Source: Clostridiales bacterium (GTDB lineage: Bacteria > Bacillota > Clostridia > Lachnospirales > WQUN01). Taken from it: a stretch of DNA of 64,000 nucleotides. The notes below the pieces were generated by a model, which worked only from the letters and a program-made list of their open reading frames with translations, did not search any database and was not told the DNA's origin. The DNA lies in the NCBI GenBank assembly GCA_031287685.1, contig JAITSQ010000025.1, forward strand, positions 99,956 through 163,955, read 5' to 3'. The translations under genes and the position numbers were made by a program. Below, one piece after another: positions 24,427 through 33,317 of the stretch (positions within the stretch are counted from its first letter, which is position 1; each line of letters opens with the position of its first letter).

Positions 24427-26082
24427 CTAACCTTGAAGCATTCGATTTATAGCCGAAATAACCGCCTTTATGGAAGACTTCGTTATGCTCGATGACACGC
24501 CCGCGCCGAAATATGACTTCCCCTGCTGGTCGGAAATGTTCATATACGTTATAGCGCGGGACTTTGAGCCAAGCTCAAGCGAATGTTCGTTATAGTTTTC
24601 GATGTCGAAGCTGATTTGGAGTTTCTCCGAAACCGCTTTGCAGAAAGCGTCCAGAACGCCGTTGCCGGAGCCGGCAATTTCTGAAACTTCGCCGTTTACA
24701 AGAATGGAGGCCGAGACCGCCGTTTCCCCTTCGCCGTCGGTCTTTTCGCTATAGCGCGACAGCGCCGCGGGAGATTCAAGGTTGATATACTCCCGCTCGA
24801 AGAGGTTGTAAATTTCGCCCGGCTCAAGTTCCTTATGGCTTTGGTCGGAAACGCGGGTGACTGTCCCGCCGAATTCCTGAAGCATAGGCTTCGGCGGCAC
24901 TATGCCGAACTTACGCTCCAGCACGTAGCCCACGCCGCCCTTGCCGGACTGGGAGTTTATGCGGATAATGGCCTCGTAGCTGCGTCCGAGGTCCGCCGGG
25001 TCAATCGGCAGATAAGGCACCTCCCAGACGTCATAATTATCGCCGATATTAGCCATGCCTTTTTTAATAGCGTCTTGATGAGAGCCGGAAAACGCCGTGA
25101 AAACAAGGCTCCCGGCGTAAGGGTGCCTGTCGTGAACGGGGAGCATTGTCGAGCTTTCGTACATATTAACCACGCGTTCGATGTCCGAAAAATCAAGCCC
25201 CGTGTCGATTCCCTGCGAATACATATTCATCGCGATTACCATTATGTCGGCGTTCCCGGTGCGCTCACCGTTGCCGAAAAGCGTCCCTTCTACGCGGTCG
25301 GCCCCGGCCAGCAGGCCAAGCTCAGAGGCGGCCACGGCGCAGCTTCTGTCATTGTGCGTGTGGAGGCTGACTATTACGCTGTCTCGGCGGTTAAGGCTGT
25401 TGCAGATGTACTCAATCTGGTCGGCGTACACGTTCGGCGTAGTCATCTCGACCGTCGAGGGCAGATTGATTATGCACTTATTCTCCGTCGAGGGTTTCCA
25501 TATGTCAATAACGGCGTTGCAGACCTCCGCGGCGTAGTCCATCTCCGTTCCGGTGAAACTTTCGGGGGAATACTCAAAAACAAAGCGCTCCCGGCCGTAT
25601 TTTTCAGCAAGCTCAAGAACGCGGCGCGCGCCGTATTCCGCAAGCTCTCGGACTTCCTGCCGCGATTTTTTAAAAACCACATCCCTTTGTAAAACAGACG
25701 TAGAGTTATACAGGTGCACGACGGCTTTTTTAACGCCGCCAAGGGCCTCGAAAGTTTTTTCCATAATATGGCCGCGCGCCTGAGTCAGCACCTGAATCGC
25801 CACGCCGTCGGGTATAAGCCCGTCGTCTATTAATTTGCGCGTAAAAATATACTCCGTATCGCTCGCGGCGGGAAAACCTATCTCGATTTCCCGGAAGCCA
25901 ATCTCGACCAGAAATTTGAAAAATTCAACCTTTTGCGCCAGATCCATAGGCACTTGCAACGCTTGATTGCCGTCGCGAAGGTCAACGCTGCACCAAGCCG
26001 GCGCTTTTTCTATGTATTTTAAGGGCCACGTCCGTTCGTTAAAATCAAAACGCGGGTATGGCTTGTACTTTGTGTGTTTCAT
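24427..26082 (-). CDS. leuA: 2-isopropylmalate synthase (LeuA type 2)
   Basis: Condenses acetyl-CoA with 2-oxoisovalerate, the first step of leucine synthesis. The 551-residue protein has the HMGL-like catalytic domain (SVDLRDGNQALQVPM, with the metal-binding HTHND later) and a C-terminal LeuA regulatory domain (about residues 430-551) for leucine feedback. The RYxPYPRFDF N terminus and length match the alpha-IPM synthase type 2 group. I chose ATG at 26082, which has AGGAGT 7 bases upstream; a longer frame to 26109 adds nine unneeded residues. It directly follows the S4-domain gene by about 10 bases; other leu genes are not in the window. Confidence 0.95.
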   Translation of the reverse strand: MKHTKYKPYPRFDFNERTWPLKYIEKAPAWCSVDLRDGNQALQVPMDLAQKVEFFKFLVEIGFREIEIGFPAASDTEYIFTRKLIDDGLIPDGVAIQVLTQARGHIMEKTFEALGGVKKAVVHLYNSTSVLQRDVVFKKSRQEVRELAEYGARRVLELAEKYGRERFVFEYSPESFTGTEMDYAAEVCNAVIDIWKPSTENKCIINLPSTVEMTTPNVYADQIEYICNSLNRRDSVIVSLHTHNDRSCAVAASELGLLAGADRVEGTLFGNGERTGNADIMVIAMNMYSQGIDTGLDFSDIERVVNMYESSTMLPVHDRHPYAGSLVFTAFSGSHQDAIKKGMANIGDNYDVWEVPYLPIDPADLGRSYEAIIRINSQSGKGGVGYVLERKFGIVPPKPMLQEFGGTVTRVSDQSHKELEPGEIYNLFEREYINLESPAALSRYSEKTDGEGETAVSASILVNGEVSEIAGSGNGVLDAFCKAVSEKLQISFDIENYNEHSLELGSKSRAITYMNISDQQGKSYFGAGVSSSITKSSIKAVISAINRMLQG

Positions 26083-26092
26083 TGGAAAACTC

Positions 26093-26866
26093 CTAACTGA
26101 AAATTTCAACCTCTATTATAAACTTATCTTTCTTGCTTTTTCCCAGGATTTCGCGCAAAACGGCGCGGCCAAGAGAGCGCACGGTGATAACGCTGCCCGG
26201 CTCGATGTTTTTCGCGGCGTTCGCGGCGGGCCGCCAGTTAACGAAAACCCTGCCGGAGTCCAAAAGGGCCTTGGCCTTTTCGCGCGAGAGGCCGAAACAG
26301 GCTGAAATAAGCGCGTCGGTGCGCAGAGATGTAATGGTCTTGGTTTGTATTCTGCCGGCGGGCGCGGTTCCGGGCGGACCCGCAGAAATCTCGGAAATTT
26401 TCACGGGAGTATGCCTGACACGGCTTAAATTGGCGGCAATATAGTCTTTGATGGATTCGTGGACATAAATGACGGCAAACCCGTCCAAAAGGACGATATC
26501 CCCGATATTCCGGCGGTCAAGCCCCAACCCGAGCGCCGAACCCAAAAAATCCCGATGGGAGAGTTTTTCGGCGAATTTTTCATTAAAACTTATTTTAAGC
26601 CGGGCTATGGGGAAATCCTCAATATCCGCCGAAAAACCGATAATTTGGCGCTCGGCTCCGTCGTACCCCCCGAACGCCGACAAATCGCCTGAGCCGCTCA
26701 GAATACCCATCGCGCAGGCGACGAAAACGGGGCTGTGAAAATGCGAAAAAACAACCGCCCCGTCTTTCCGCGCCAGGTCGCAAAGACGCGAAAACGCGGT
26801 TAAATCGTCGTCGGAGGCTTCGGCAAACGCCGCCTTAAATTCCCGGAGGAACCGCGGCTTATCCAT
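26093..26866 (-). CDS. ylmH: YlmH-like S4-domain RNA-binding protein
   Basis: A 257-residue protein of the ylm cell-division cluster. The N-terminal 170 residues form the YlmH domain (FGGYDGAERQIIGF, FLGSALGLGLDRRNIGDIVL); the S4 RNA-binding domain covers about 180-245 (TSLRTDALISACFGLSREKAKALLDSGRVFVNW). Bacillus YlmH has been linked to ribosome-associated functions. It overlaps yggT by eight bases. divIVA, which usually follows, is missing; leuA occupies that place. Confidence 0.93.
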   Translation of the reverse strand: MDKPRFLREFKAAFAEASDDDLTAFSRLCDLARKDGAVVFSHFHSPVFVACAMGILSGSGDLSAFGGYDGAERQIIGFSADIEDFPIARLKISFNEKFAEKLSHRDFLGSALGLGLDRRNIGDIVLLDGFAVIYVHESIKDYIAANLSRVRHTPVKISEISAGPPGTAPAGRIQTKTITSLRTDALISACFGLSREKAKALLDSGRVFVNWRPAANAAKNIEPGSVITVRSLGRAVLREILGKSKKDKFIIEVEIFS

Positions 26867-27176
26867 TCATCATCACGGCGGCGACGGTTAAAACGAGCCA
26901 TTGCAGCGCCCCTGTGACAAACTGTATAAGAAGCATCGCGAACATGGGCGAGAAATCAATCATAAAACCGCGCATACCAAAAGCCTTCACCAGAATCCAG
27001 TCTAAGAGAACGCGGCACGGGGCCACGATAAACTCCGTTGACATAAAGACAAAGCGCGTAAAGGCGTTTGACTCGCGCACGCGAACCCACGACATAAGAC
27101 AGCGGACGAGGATTAAAAGGTTCATCAGCCTGCCCGCGTAAGCTATTGCGGCGACTAAAGGCAGCAAAAGGCGCAT
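26859..27176 (-). CDS. yggT: YggT-family membrane protein (YlmG)
   Basis: A 105-residue protein with the YggT fold: two hydrophobic hairpins flanking a conserved amphipathic stretch (ILVRCLMSWVR, FVAPCRVLLDW, MIDFSPMFAMLLIQF). YlmG-type proteins sit beside sepF and affect division or nucleoid positioning. Overlap with ylmH supports one transcript. Confidence 0.92.
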   Translation of the reverse strand: MRLLLPLVAAIAYAGRLMNLLILVRCLMSWVRVRESNAFTRFVFMSTEFIVAPCRVLLDWILVKAFGMRGFMIDFSPMFAMLLIQFVTGALQWLVLTVAAVMMNG

Positions 27177-27188
27177 AGAAAACGCTCC

Positions 27189-27737
27189 TTATTCGCGGTT
27201 CAAGGTGTTTTTCGCCCCGAAAATTGAGGACAGCGAAGACATTTTCCGCGCTTCCTCCCGCAAAGAATTTGTAATGAGCCGGTCGGGCGGGGCCACTACG
27301 AAGGTGTCCGTGCCGTCAATACGCGCCACGTCGCAGTTGAGCGCCAACGTAACGCCGTAAACGCAGTCCACTATTCGCTGGGCCATTCGCTGCTCCTTTT
27401 TTTCGGAGGAGTCCATAAGCGGCTTAAGATTCAAAATACATTCCTTGTTAGCTTGCAGCAGGCTGACGATTTCCGAAACGTTCTCAGTGGAGCGCGGGGA
27501 GAGTATAACGGTTTCGTTCTTTATGTCGGGACTTATGGAGACGGTTTCATTGTAACTGAAGTTTCTTATGGAAACGTCGCGTTTATTCTTGTCTTTCTTG
27601 GGGCGGGGCGCCGGTTCGTCCTCATAGTCGTCGTAACCCTCGTCGCCGTAATATTCTCTTTCGTAATTTTCCTCATAGGAATCGTCGTTCTCAGCGGCCC
27701 CAATAAGCATATTCTTAACGTTTGATAAAAAACTCAT
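27189..27737 (-). CDS. sepF: cell division protein SepF
   Basis: A 182-residue protein with an N-terminal amphipathic membrane-targeting helix (MSFLSNVKNMLIG), an acidic tyrosine-rich linker (about 15-50) and the C-terminal SepF domain (ETVILSPRSTENVSEIVSLLQANKECILNL...QRIVDCVYGVTLALNCDVARI). SepF tethers and bundles FtsZ at the septum. Confidence 0.96.
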   Translation of the reverse strand: MSFLSNVKNMLIGAAENDDSYEENYEREYYGDEGYDDYEDEPAPRPKKDKNKRDVSIRNFSYNETVSISPDIKNETVILSPRSTENVSEIVSLLQANKECILNLKPLMDSSEKKEQRMAQRIVDCVYGVTLALNCDVARIDGTDTFVVAPPDRLITNSLREEARKMSSLSSIFGAKNTLNRE

Positions 27738-27768
27738 TTGTTTATTCCTCCTGATTTTAACTTCGAGT

Positions 27769-28458
27769 TCAGTTTCTCCCGCCGAAAAGGCTTGTGCCGA
27801 CTCTCGCCATAGTGGCCCCTTCCTCTATGGCGACGGCGTAGTCTCCCGACATGCCCATCGAGAGTGTGTCTATATTATTGTGTCTCATTTTATCCCGAAT
27901 GTCAATATATAACTGAAACATTTCCCGAAAATGAAATCTATTTTTTTCAGAATTATCGACAAAGGGAGCCACGCACATCAGCCCGCGCAGGCGCAGCCCG
28001 GGCAGTTCCTCTATCCCGCGGGCTATGGAGAGCGCTTCGGACGGAGCCGCGCCGTGCTTTGAAATCTCCCCGGCGATGTTTATTTCTATGAGCGCGTCAA
28101 CGCGCGTCCCGGCTTTTTCGGCGGCGGCGCTGACCGCCTCCGCCAAGGCGGAGCTTTCAAGAGACTGAATCATAGCCACACGCCCGATAACGTACTTTAT
28201 CTTGTTTTTCTGCAGGTTTCCGATAAGGTGCCAGCGCGGCGCGCGCGCGGTCAGCAGCGGCATTTTTTCGTTAAGCTCCTGTACGCGGTTTTCACCCAAA
28301 TCTTTAACGCCCAAGTCAAGCAGAGCGGCGATTTTTTCCGGCTCGACGGTTTTCGTCACGCCCACGAGGGTTATGTCCTCCGGCGCCCTGCCGGATTTCA
28401 GGGCGGCCTCCGCGATATTCCGGCGGATTTCCTCGAGGTTTTTTCTGATATATTCCAT
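27769..28458 (-). CDS. yggS: YggS/YlmE-family PLP homeostasis protein
   Basis: A 229-residue PLP-binding protein of the alanine racemase N-terminal fold involved in vitamin B6 and amino-acid homeostasis. The PLP lysine is in ITLVGVTKTV; other family motifs are GENRVQEL, WHLIGNLQKNK and SMGMSGDYAVAIEEGATMARVGTSLFG. I chose ATG at 28458 with AAGGTGA upstream; an upstream ATG at 28491 lies inside the previous gene. First of the ylm block yggS-sepF-yggT-ylmH. Confidence 0.94.
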   Translation of the reverse strand: MEYIRKNLEEIRRNIAEAALKSGRAPEDITLVGVTKTVEPEKIAALLDLGVKDLGENRVQELNEKMPLLTARAPRWHLIGNLQKNKIKYVIGRVAMIQSLESSALAEAVSAAAEKAGTRVDALIEINIAGEISKHGAAPSEALSIARGIEELPGLRLRGLMCVAPFVDNSEKNRFHFREMFQLYIDIRDKMRHNNIDTLSMGMSGDYAVAIEEGATMARVGTSLFGGRN

Positions 28459-28468
28459 AATAATCACC

Positions 28469-30127
28469 TTACCTGAGTATCTGATTTTCACTTATATTAA
28501 CCGAGTCCACGACGATTATGTCGTGCGGAGCCAGGCGCGGGTTAAGTTCCTCCGAAAGAATGGTGTATCCCCCGGAGGAAACCGCGTCCTCCATATTCAC
28601 GGAGCAGAATCTGGCTATGCCGCTGTTGGCGCGGTAAACGCCGTTCAGCTGAATAAAGTCTCTTTCGTTTATTTCAAACGCGTCGGTTTTATCAGACTCG
28701 GGGATTATTATTTTATCTCCCGCGCGGAGGCTGCTTAAGTCAAAAATAGCGTAGGTATACCCCGCTTCCGGCGCGGGCAGAGTCGAAAGAGAAATTTTTT
28801 CGGTTTTCTGGCCCGCTTTGTAGACAAAGCCGTCCTCCACGAAATCGGAGGGGACTTTTACGGCCACTCGGGCGACTATTGCTGTGTTCGGCAGCTTAAA
28901 GCCCTTCCGCACGGCGCTGTTAAGGCGGAATTTAATATTACGCGCGTCTATATAGTCGAGAATATCTCGCGTAAGCTCGAAAATCACAAGGCGGCTTTTA
29001 GGCTTAAGATTATCCCCGCCGATATAATACACCACGGATTCCTCCGAGGCGGACGCGTCGTCGGTAAAATAAATTTTTTTGACGTCCCCCTGCTCAAGCT
29101 GGCGGGGCGGCGTTTCGTCCGCGATTAGCAGAGTCTCGTCAATATAAGCCGCTATATACCACCGATTTGAGGCGACAACCTTAAAAAGCGGGTCTCCTGG
29201 CGAGACCGCCGCGCCCGCGCGGTTAATTATTTTATCCGGCTTCATAAGTATTTGCTGAGGCGTAAGCGCGGTCATCCCCGCGATTTTGAAAACGTTCTCA
29301 AGCCCGTCCGTGTTATAGGAAATCAGCCCGCTGGAGCCGGCGTAAATATTTTTTATGTATTTACCGAGCTCACTTTCATAGCGAAATTTAGATTCTATTA
29401 TATCTTTGAGAGATTCGCTGTTTTCGCGGGAAAGCATCTCGTTTTTCTGGGCGAGCTTGTTGCCGACGGCGCTCCGCAGGTCGGAAAGGGACGAAACGTC
29501 AGCTCCCATATATTTATACATATCATTTTCAATAAGGGCTTTAATCTCGTTGTTAAGATTCTGGCTGTCCGCGTAAAACGGCGAAAACTCACTCCGCTTG
29601 GCTTGGGTGTCGCTCAGGTTCTCGTTCGTTTTTTCAAGTTCTTTCTGAACCTGGGCCGCCGCCGCGGAGTCAATTATCTGGGCCACGGCGGAACCGCGCA
29701 TAACGCGTTCGCGATTGTTTATAACGAAAGTCAGGTTCCCGGCGCTTTCCGCGCTCTGAAGCGCTTCGTCGCGGATAATAACGCCCTCCTGCACACCCTT
29801 CTGCGCGTCTATGGAATCAACCTTAAGCTCCATTGTCGCAATCGGGTCTTTGTTAAAATAGAAGTAAAGCGCGCGAATCATATAAGCGGCGATAACAATG
29901 AGAAAAAGGCATATTATGATAGTGCCGCCAATATGATAGTGCTGCCCGCGCGGGCGGCGGGGCTTCGCGGCGCGTTTCTTCCGCCTCGGGGGGGAGGGCT
30001 TTTGAGAGGCGCGCGGGGGACGGCGCGTTTCGCCGCCGCTCCGCGCGGTTCTCGTTGATTGTCGTGTGGGTTTTCCCGCCTTTAGGTTTCTTTTTGTATT
30101 TCGTGAAATTGGCGGTTTTTTCCTCAT
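28469..30127 (-). CDS. HlyD-like membrane-anchored protein of the ylm cluster
   Basis: A 552-residue protein. Residues 1-65 are highly basic and low complexity (Arg/Lys/Pro rich), followed by one membrane helix (about 68-92), then an HlyD/membrane-fusion-like barrel (EGVIIRDEALQSAESAGNLTFVINNRERVMRGSAVAQI), an alpha-helical hairpin around 160-260, and C-terminal beta domains. Clostridial relatives sit beside yggS-sepF and are annotated as HlyD-family adaptors, but no ABC transporter is adjacent here. The basic tail resembles cytoplasmic anchors of Gram-positive division proteins, so a role in division or envelope assembly is a reasonable inference. The start lacks a strong ribosome binding site. 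Confidence 0.75.
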   Translation of the reverse strand: MRKKPPISRNTKRNLKAGKPTRQSTRTARSGGETRRPPRASQKPSPPRRKKRAAKPRRPRGQHYHIGGTIIICLFLIVIAAYMIRALYFYFNKDPIATMELKVDSIDAQKGVQEGVIIRDEALQSAESAGNLTFVINNRERVMRGSAVAQIIDSAAAAQVQKELEKTNENLSDTQAKRSEFSPFYADSQNLNNEIKALIENDMYKYMGADVSSLSDLRSAVGNKLAQKNEMLSRENSESLKDIIESKFRYESELGKYIKNIYAGSSGLISYNTDGLENVFKIAGMTALTPQQILMKPDKIINRAGAAVSPGDPLFKVVASNRWYIAAYIDETLLIADETPPRQLEQGDVKKIYFTDDASASEESVVYYIGGDNLKPKSRLVIFELTRDILDYIDARNIKFRLNSAVRKGFKLPNTAIVARVAVKVPSDFVEDGFVYKAGQKTEKISLSTLPAPEAGYTYAIFDLSSLRAGDKIIIPESDKTDAFEINERDFIQLNGVYRANSGIARFCSVNMEDAVSSGGYTILSEELNPRLAPHDIIVVDSVNISENQILR

Positions 30128-30154
30128 TTGGAACGCACCCGATTATCGTATTTT

Positions 30155-33100
30155 TTAACACCGCCTGACGGCGAGAGTGGCCTCCTCGCCATTGACGCTC
30201 CATTTTTTTACATACGCGCCGGGGGCTTCTCCGGTATACGGGGCGATGGACTCCGCCAGGACCTCCCGGCTGATTTCCGCTTCGTTGCGTCCGAAAACCC
30301 CGGTTATTTTATCCGAACCCGCGTAGAACGCCGTTATTTTATCCGACACCTCAAAACCGGCTTCCTTGCGCATAGTTTGAAGTTTCGATATTATTTCGCG
30401 CACGAAGCCTTCCTCTATAAGCTCAGGCGTCAGCGTTGCGGAAATCACGACGGTTGTGTCCCACCCGGTTTCGGCGGCGTACCCCTCCGCCGTGGCGTTT
30501 TCTATTATAAGGTCTGATTGCTGCAACAGGACTTCCGTCCCTTCGATTTCCAGCTTCAGATAGCCGAAAGTCTTAAGGCTTTTCATAAACGCCGCGCCGT
30601 CGCCGTCCCGCAAGGCGGCGTTTATAGCCGGCAGGATTTTGCCGTATTTCGGCCCGAGGGTTTTAAGCTGCGGCTTGAATCTGCAGGCGACGTATTCGTC
30701 TACGGAATCGCGGAATTCCACGGCCTTAAGGTTCAGTTCCTGCCGGATTATTTCCGTGTATTCGCCGTCAAGCTCTATTTTGCGCCCGGGTTTTATATAC
30801 ATAAGCGAAAGGGGCTGACGGTTTTTAATCCCCGCGTTATTCCGCGCGGAGCGGCCGAGCGTCACGGTTTTCAGCACGAAGTCCATATTTTCCGCCAGGG
30901 CTTCGTCTATAAGCGCCTCGTCGCACTCCGGATAATCAAGAAAATGCACGCTTTCGGGCGCTTCGGGATTAACGCTCCGGACGAGATTCCCGTAAATTTC
31001 CTCCGCCATAAACGGGGTAAACGGGGCTATAAGCCTTGTCACGGTTTCAAGGACGGTGTATAGGGTCATATAGGCGAAAACTTTATCCTCCTCCATACCC
31101 GCCGCCCAGAACCTTTCACGGCAGCGGCGGATGTACCAGTTGCTCAAATCGTCCGCGAAGCCGTCGATTGCGCGGGCGGCCTCGGTTATTTTATATCCGT
31201 CAAGAGCTTCGTCAACATACTTAATCAGCGCGTGCAGGCGCGAGAGCGCCCACCTGTCCATTACGGGCAGGGCGCCCGCGGCTCGCTTCCCCGCGTAGAG
31301 CGCCTTGTAGCTTTCGGGGCTGAAACCGTCGATTTCCGCGTAAAGAATGTAAAACGCGTAAGTATTCCAGAAAGTGCCCATAAACTTGCGCTGGCTTTCG
31401 CTCACCGCGTCTGAGGAGAAGCGGTTGGGCAGCCAGGGCGCGGAGGACACGAAAAAATACCAGCGCACCGCGTCCGCGCCCTGCTTGTTCAGCACGCTCC
31501 ACGGGTCAACGACATTACCGATATGTTTGCTCATCTTGCGCCCGTCTTTGTCCTGCACATGGCCGAGCACGATACAGTTATTAAACGGAGACCGCTCGAA
31601 AAGCAGGGTCGAAATGGCCATAAGAGTATAAAACCAGCCGCGCGTCTGGTCAATCGCCTCGGATATGAAGTCGGCGGGGAAATGCTCCTCGAAAATTTCC
31701 TTATTTTCAAACGGGTAATGCCACTGGGCGAAAGGCATAGCCCCCGAGTCGAACCAACAGTCGATAACCTCCGGCACGCGCTTCATTTTCCCGCCGCATT
31801 GCGGGCATTTGAGGGTTATTTCGTCCACATAGGGCTTGTGCGGCTCGACGCCGCCGGGGACGTTTTCCCCCATTTCCTTTAATTCGGCCAAGGAGCCGAC
31901 CATATGCCTGTGTCCGCACGGACATTCCCAAATCGGCAGGGGCGTGCCCCAGTACCGCTCGCGGGAAATCCCCCAGTCAACGACGTTTTCAAGGAAATTT
32001 CCGAAGCGCCCCTCCTTGACGTTTTCAGGGTACCAAGTCACGGCGGCGTTAGACGCGGTGAGCTTTTCCCGCACGGCGGTCATTTTGATGAACCAGGCGT
32101 CCCGCGCGTAGTAGAGCAGGGGGGTGTCGCACCGCCAGCAGAACGGGTAGGAGTGCTCGTAGACCGCTTCACGGAACAGCGCGCCGGAGGAGCGCAGGTC
32201 GTTTATAACCCTCGGGTCGGCGTCTTTCACGAAAACGCCCTTGTAGGGCGCGGCGGCTTCCTTGAAACGGCCCTGCTCGTCCACGAGCTGCACGAACGGC
32301 AGGTCGTAGAGCGCGCCGACGCGCGCGTCGTCCTCACCGAAAGCGGGCGCGGAATGGACTATGCCCGTGCCGTCGGTCAAGGTAACGTAGGAATCGCAGC
32401 AGATAAAGAAAGCCCGCCGGTCGGCCGCGTCAGCCGTAAAATCAAACAAAGGCAGGTATTCGCGGTTTTCGAGCGTCTTTCCCGCGAAAGTGTCTGTAAT
32501 TTCATAGCCCTCGCCCAGAACCGCGTCAAGCAGGGCCAGCGCCATAATATACGTTTCGCCGTTTGCTTTGACTCGGGCGTAGGACTCGTCCGCGTTCACG
32601 ATAAGCCCGACGTTTGACGGGAGCGTCCACGGGGTCGTCGTCCAGGCGAGGAAAAACTCGTCCGCGTCCTTAGCCCGGAATTTAACGTAAACGGAGCTTT
32701 CGCGCACGTCCTTATACCCCTGGGCCACCTCGTGGCTTGAGAGCGCCGTGCCGCAGCGCGGGCAGTACGGCACGACTTTATGCCCCTTGTAAATAAGCCC
32801 CTTGTCCCAAATTGTTTTAAGCGCCCACCAGACGGACTCGATATAGCCGGTGTGGTAGGTAACGTAAGGGTTTTCCATATCAGCCCAGAAGCCCACGCGG
32901 TCGCTCATTTCCCGCCATTCGGACTCGTATTTGAAGACGCTCTCCTTACACTTTTTGATGAACGCCTCTACCCCGTAGTTTTCAATCTGCGGCTTGCCGC
33001 TTATGCCGAGCTGTTTCTCCACCTCAAGCTCGACGGGCAGGCCGTGCGTGTCCCAGCCGGCCTTGCGGTCAACGCGAAAGCCCTTCATAGTCTTATACCG

Positions 33101-33307
33101 CGGGATAATGTCCTTAACGGCGCGGGTTATGACGTGGCCGATGTGCGGCTTGCCGTTGGCCGTGGGCGGGCCGTCGAAAAAGGTGAACGCCGGGCGGCCG
33201 CGCCGAAGCTCGACGCTTTTTTCAAAAATCTTGTTTTCTTTCCAGAATTTGAGCGTCTCAAGCTCGCGGTTTACGAAGTTCAGATCCGTGGAGACTTTTT
33301 TGTACAT
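30155..33307 (-). CDS. ileS: isoleucyl-tRNA synthetase, type II (eukaryote-like)
   Basis: Class I synthetase charging tRNA-Ile. The 1050-residue protein has the HIGH box in ANGKPHIGHVITRAVKDIIPRYKTMKG near residue 50, the CP1 editing domain with zinc-binding cysteine pairs, and KMSKH near residue 590. The form GKPHIGH with RYKTMKGF and the length above 1000 mark the IleS2-like, eukaryote-related type, which in other bacteria is much less sensitive to mupirocin than type I. ATG at 33307 has AAGGTGG 5 bases upstream; GTG at 33316 is less likely. It follows nfnB by about 10 bases, so there is no room for the T-box often found before clostridial ileS genes. Confidence 0.96.
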   Translation of the reverse strand: MYKKVSTDLNFVNRELETLKFWKENKIFEKSVELRRGRPAFTFFDGPPTANGKPHIGHVITRAVKDIIPRYKTMKGFRVDRKAGWDTHGLPVELEVEKQLGISGKPQIENYGVEAFIKKCKESVFKYESEWREMSDRVGFWADMENPYVTYHTGYIESVWWALKTIWDKGLIYKGHKVVPYCPRCGTALSSHEVAQGYKDVRESSVYVKFRAKDADEFFLAWTTTPWTLPSNVGLIVNADESYARVKANGETYIMALALLDAVLGEGYEITDTFAGKTLENREYLPLFDFTADAADRRAFFICCDSYVTLTDGTGIVHSAPAFGEDDARVGALYDLPFVQLVDEQGRFKEAAAPYKGVFVKDADPRVINDLRSSGALFREAVYEHSYPFCWRCDTPLLYYARDAWFIKMTAVREKLTASNAAVTWYPENVKEGRFGNFLENVVDWGISRERYWGTPLPIWECPCGHRHMVGSLAELKEMGENVPGGVEPHKPYVDEITLKCPQCGGKMKRVPEVIDCWFDSGAMPFAQWHYPFENKEIFEEHFPADFISEAIDQTRGWFYTLMAISTLLFERSPFNNCIVLGHVQDKDGRKMSKHIGNVVDPWSVLNKQGADAVRWYFFVSSAPWLPNRFSSDAVSESQRKFMGTFWNTYAFYILYAEIDGFSPESYKALYAGKRAAGALPVMDRWALSRLHALIKYVDEALDGYKITEAARAIDGFADDLSNWYIRRCRERFWAAGMEEDKVFAYMTLYTVLETVTRLIAPFTPFMAEEIYGNLVRSVNPEAPESVHFLDYPECDEALIDEALAENMDFVLKTVTLGRSARNNAGIKNRQPLSLMYIKPGRKIELDGEYTEIIRQELNLKAVEFRDSVDEYVACRFKPQLKTLGPKYGKILPAINAALRDGDGAAFMKSLKTFGYLKLEIEGTEVLLQQSDLIIENATAEGYAAETGWDTTVVISATLTPELIEEGFVREIISKLQTMRKEAGFEVSDKITAFYAGSDKITGVFGRNEAEISREVLAESIAPYTGEAPGAYVKKWSVNGEEATLAVRRC

Positions 33308-33317
33308 TTTGACCACC

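Noticed and set aside
24835..25692. A 285-codon plus-strand open frame inside leuA
   Set aside because: Antisense shadow of leuA, whose motifs are intact; composition is not protein-like.
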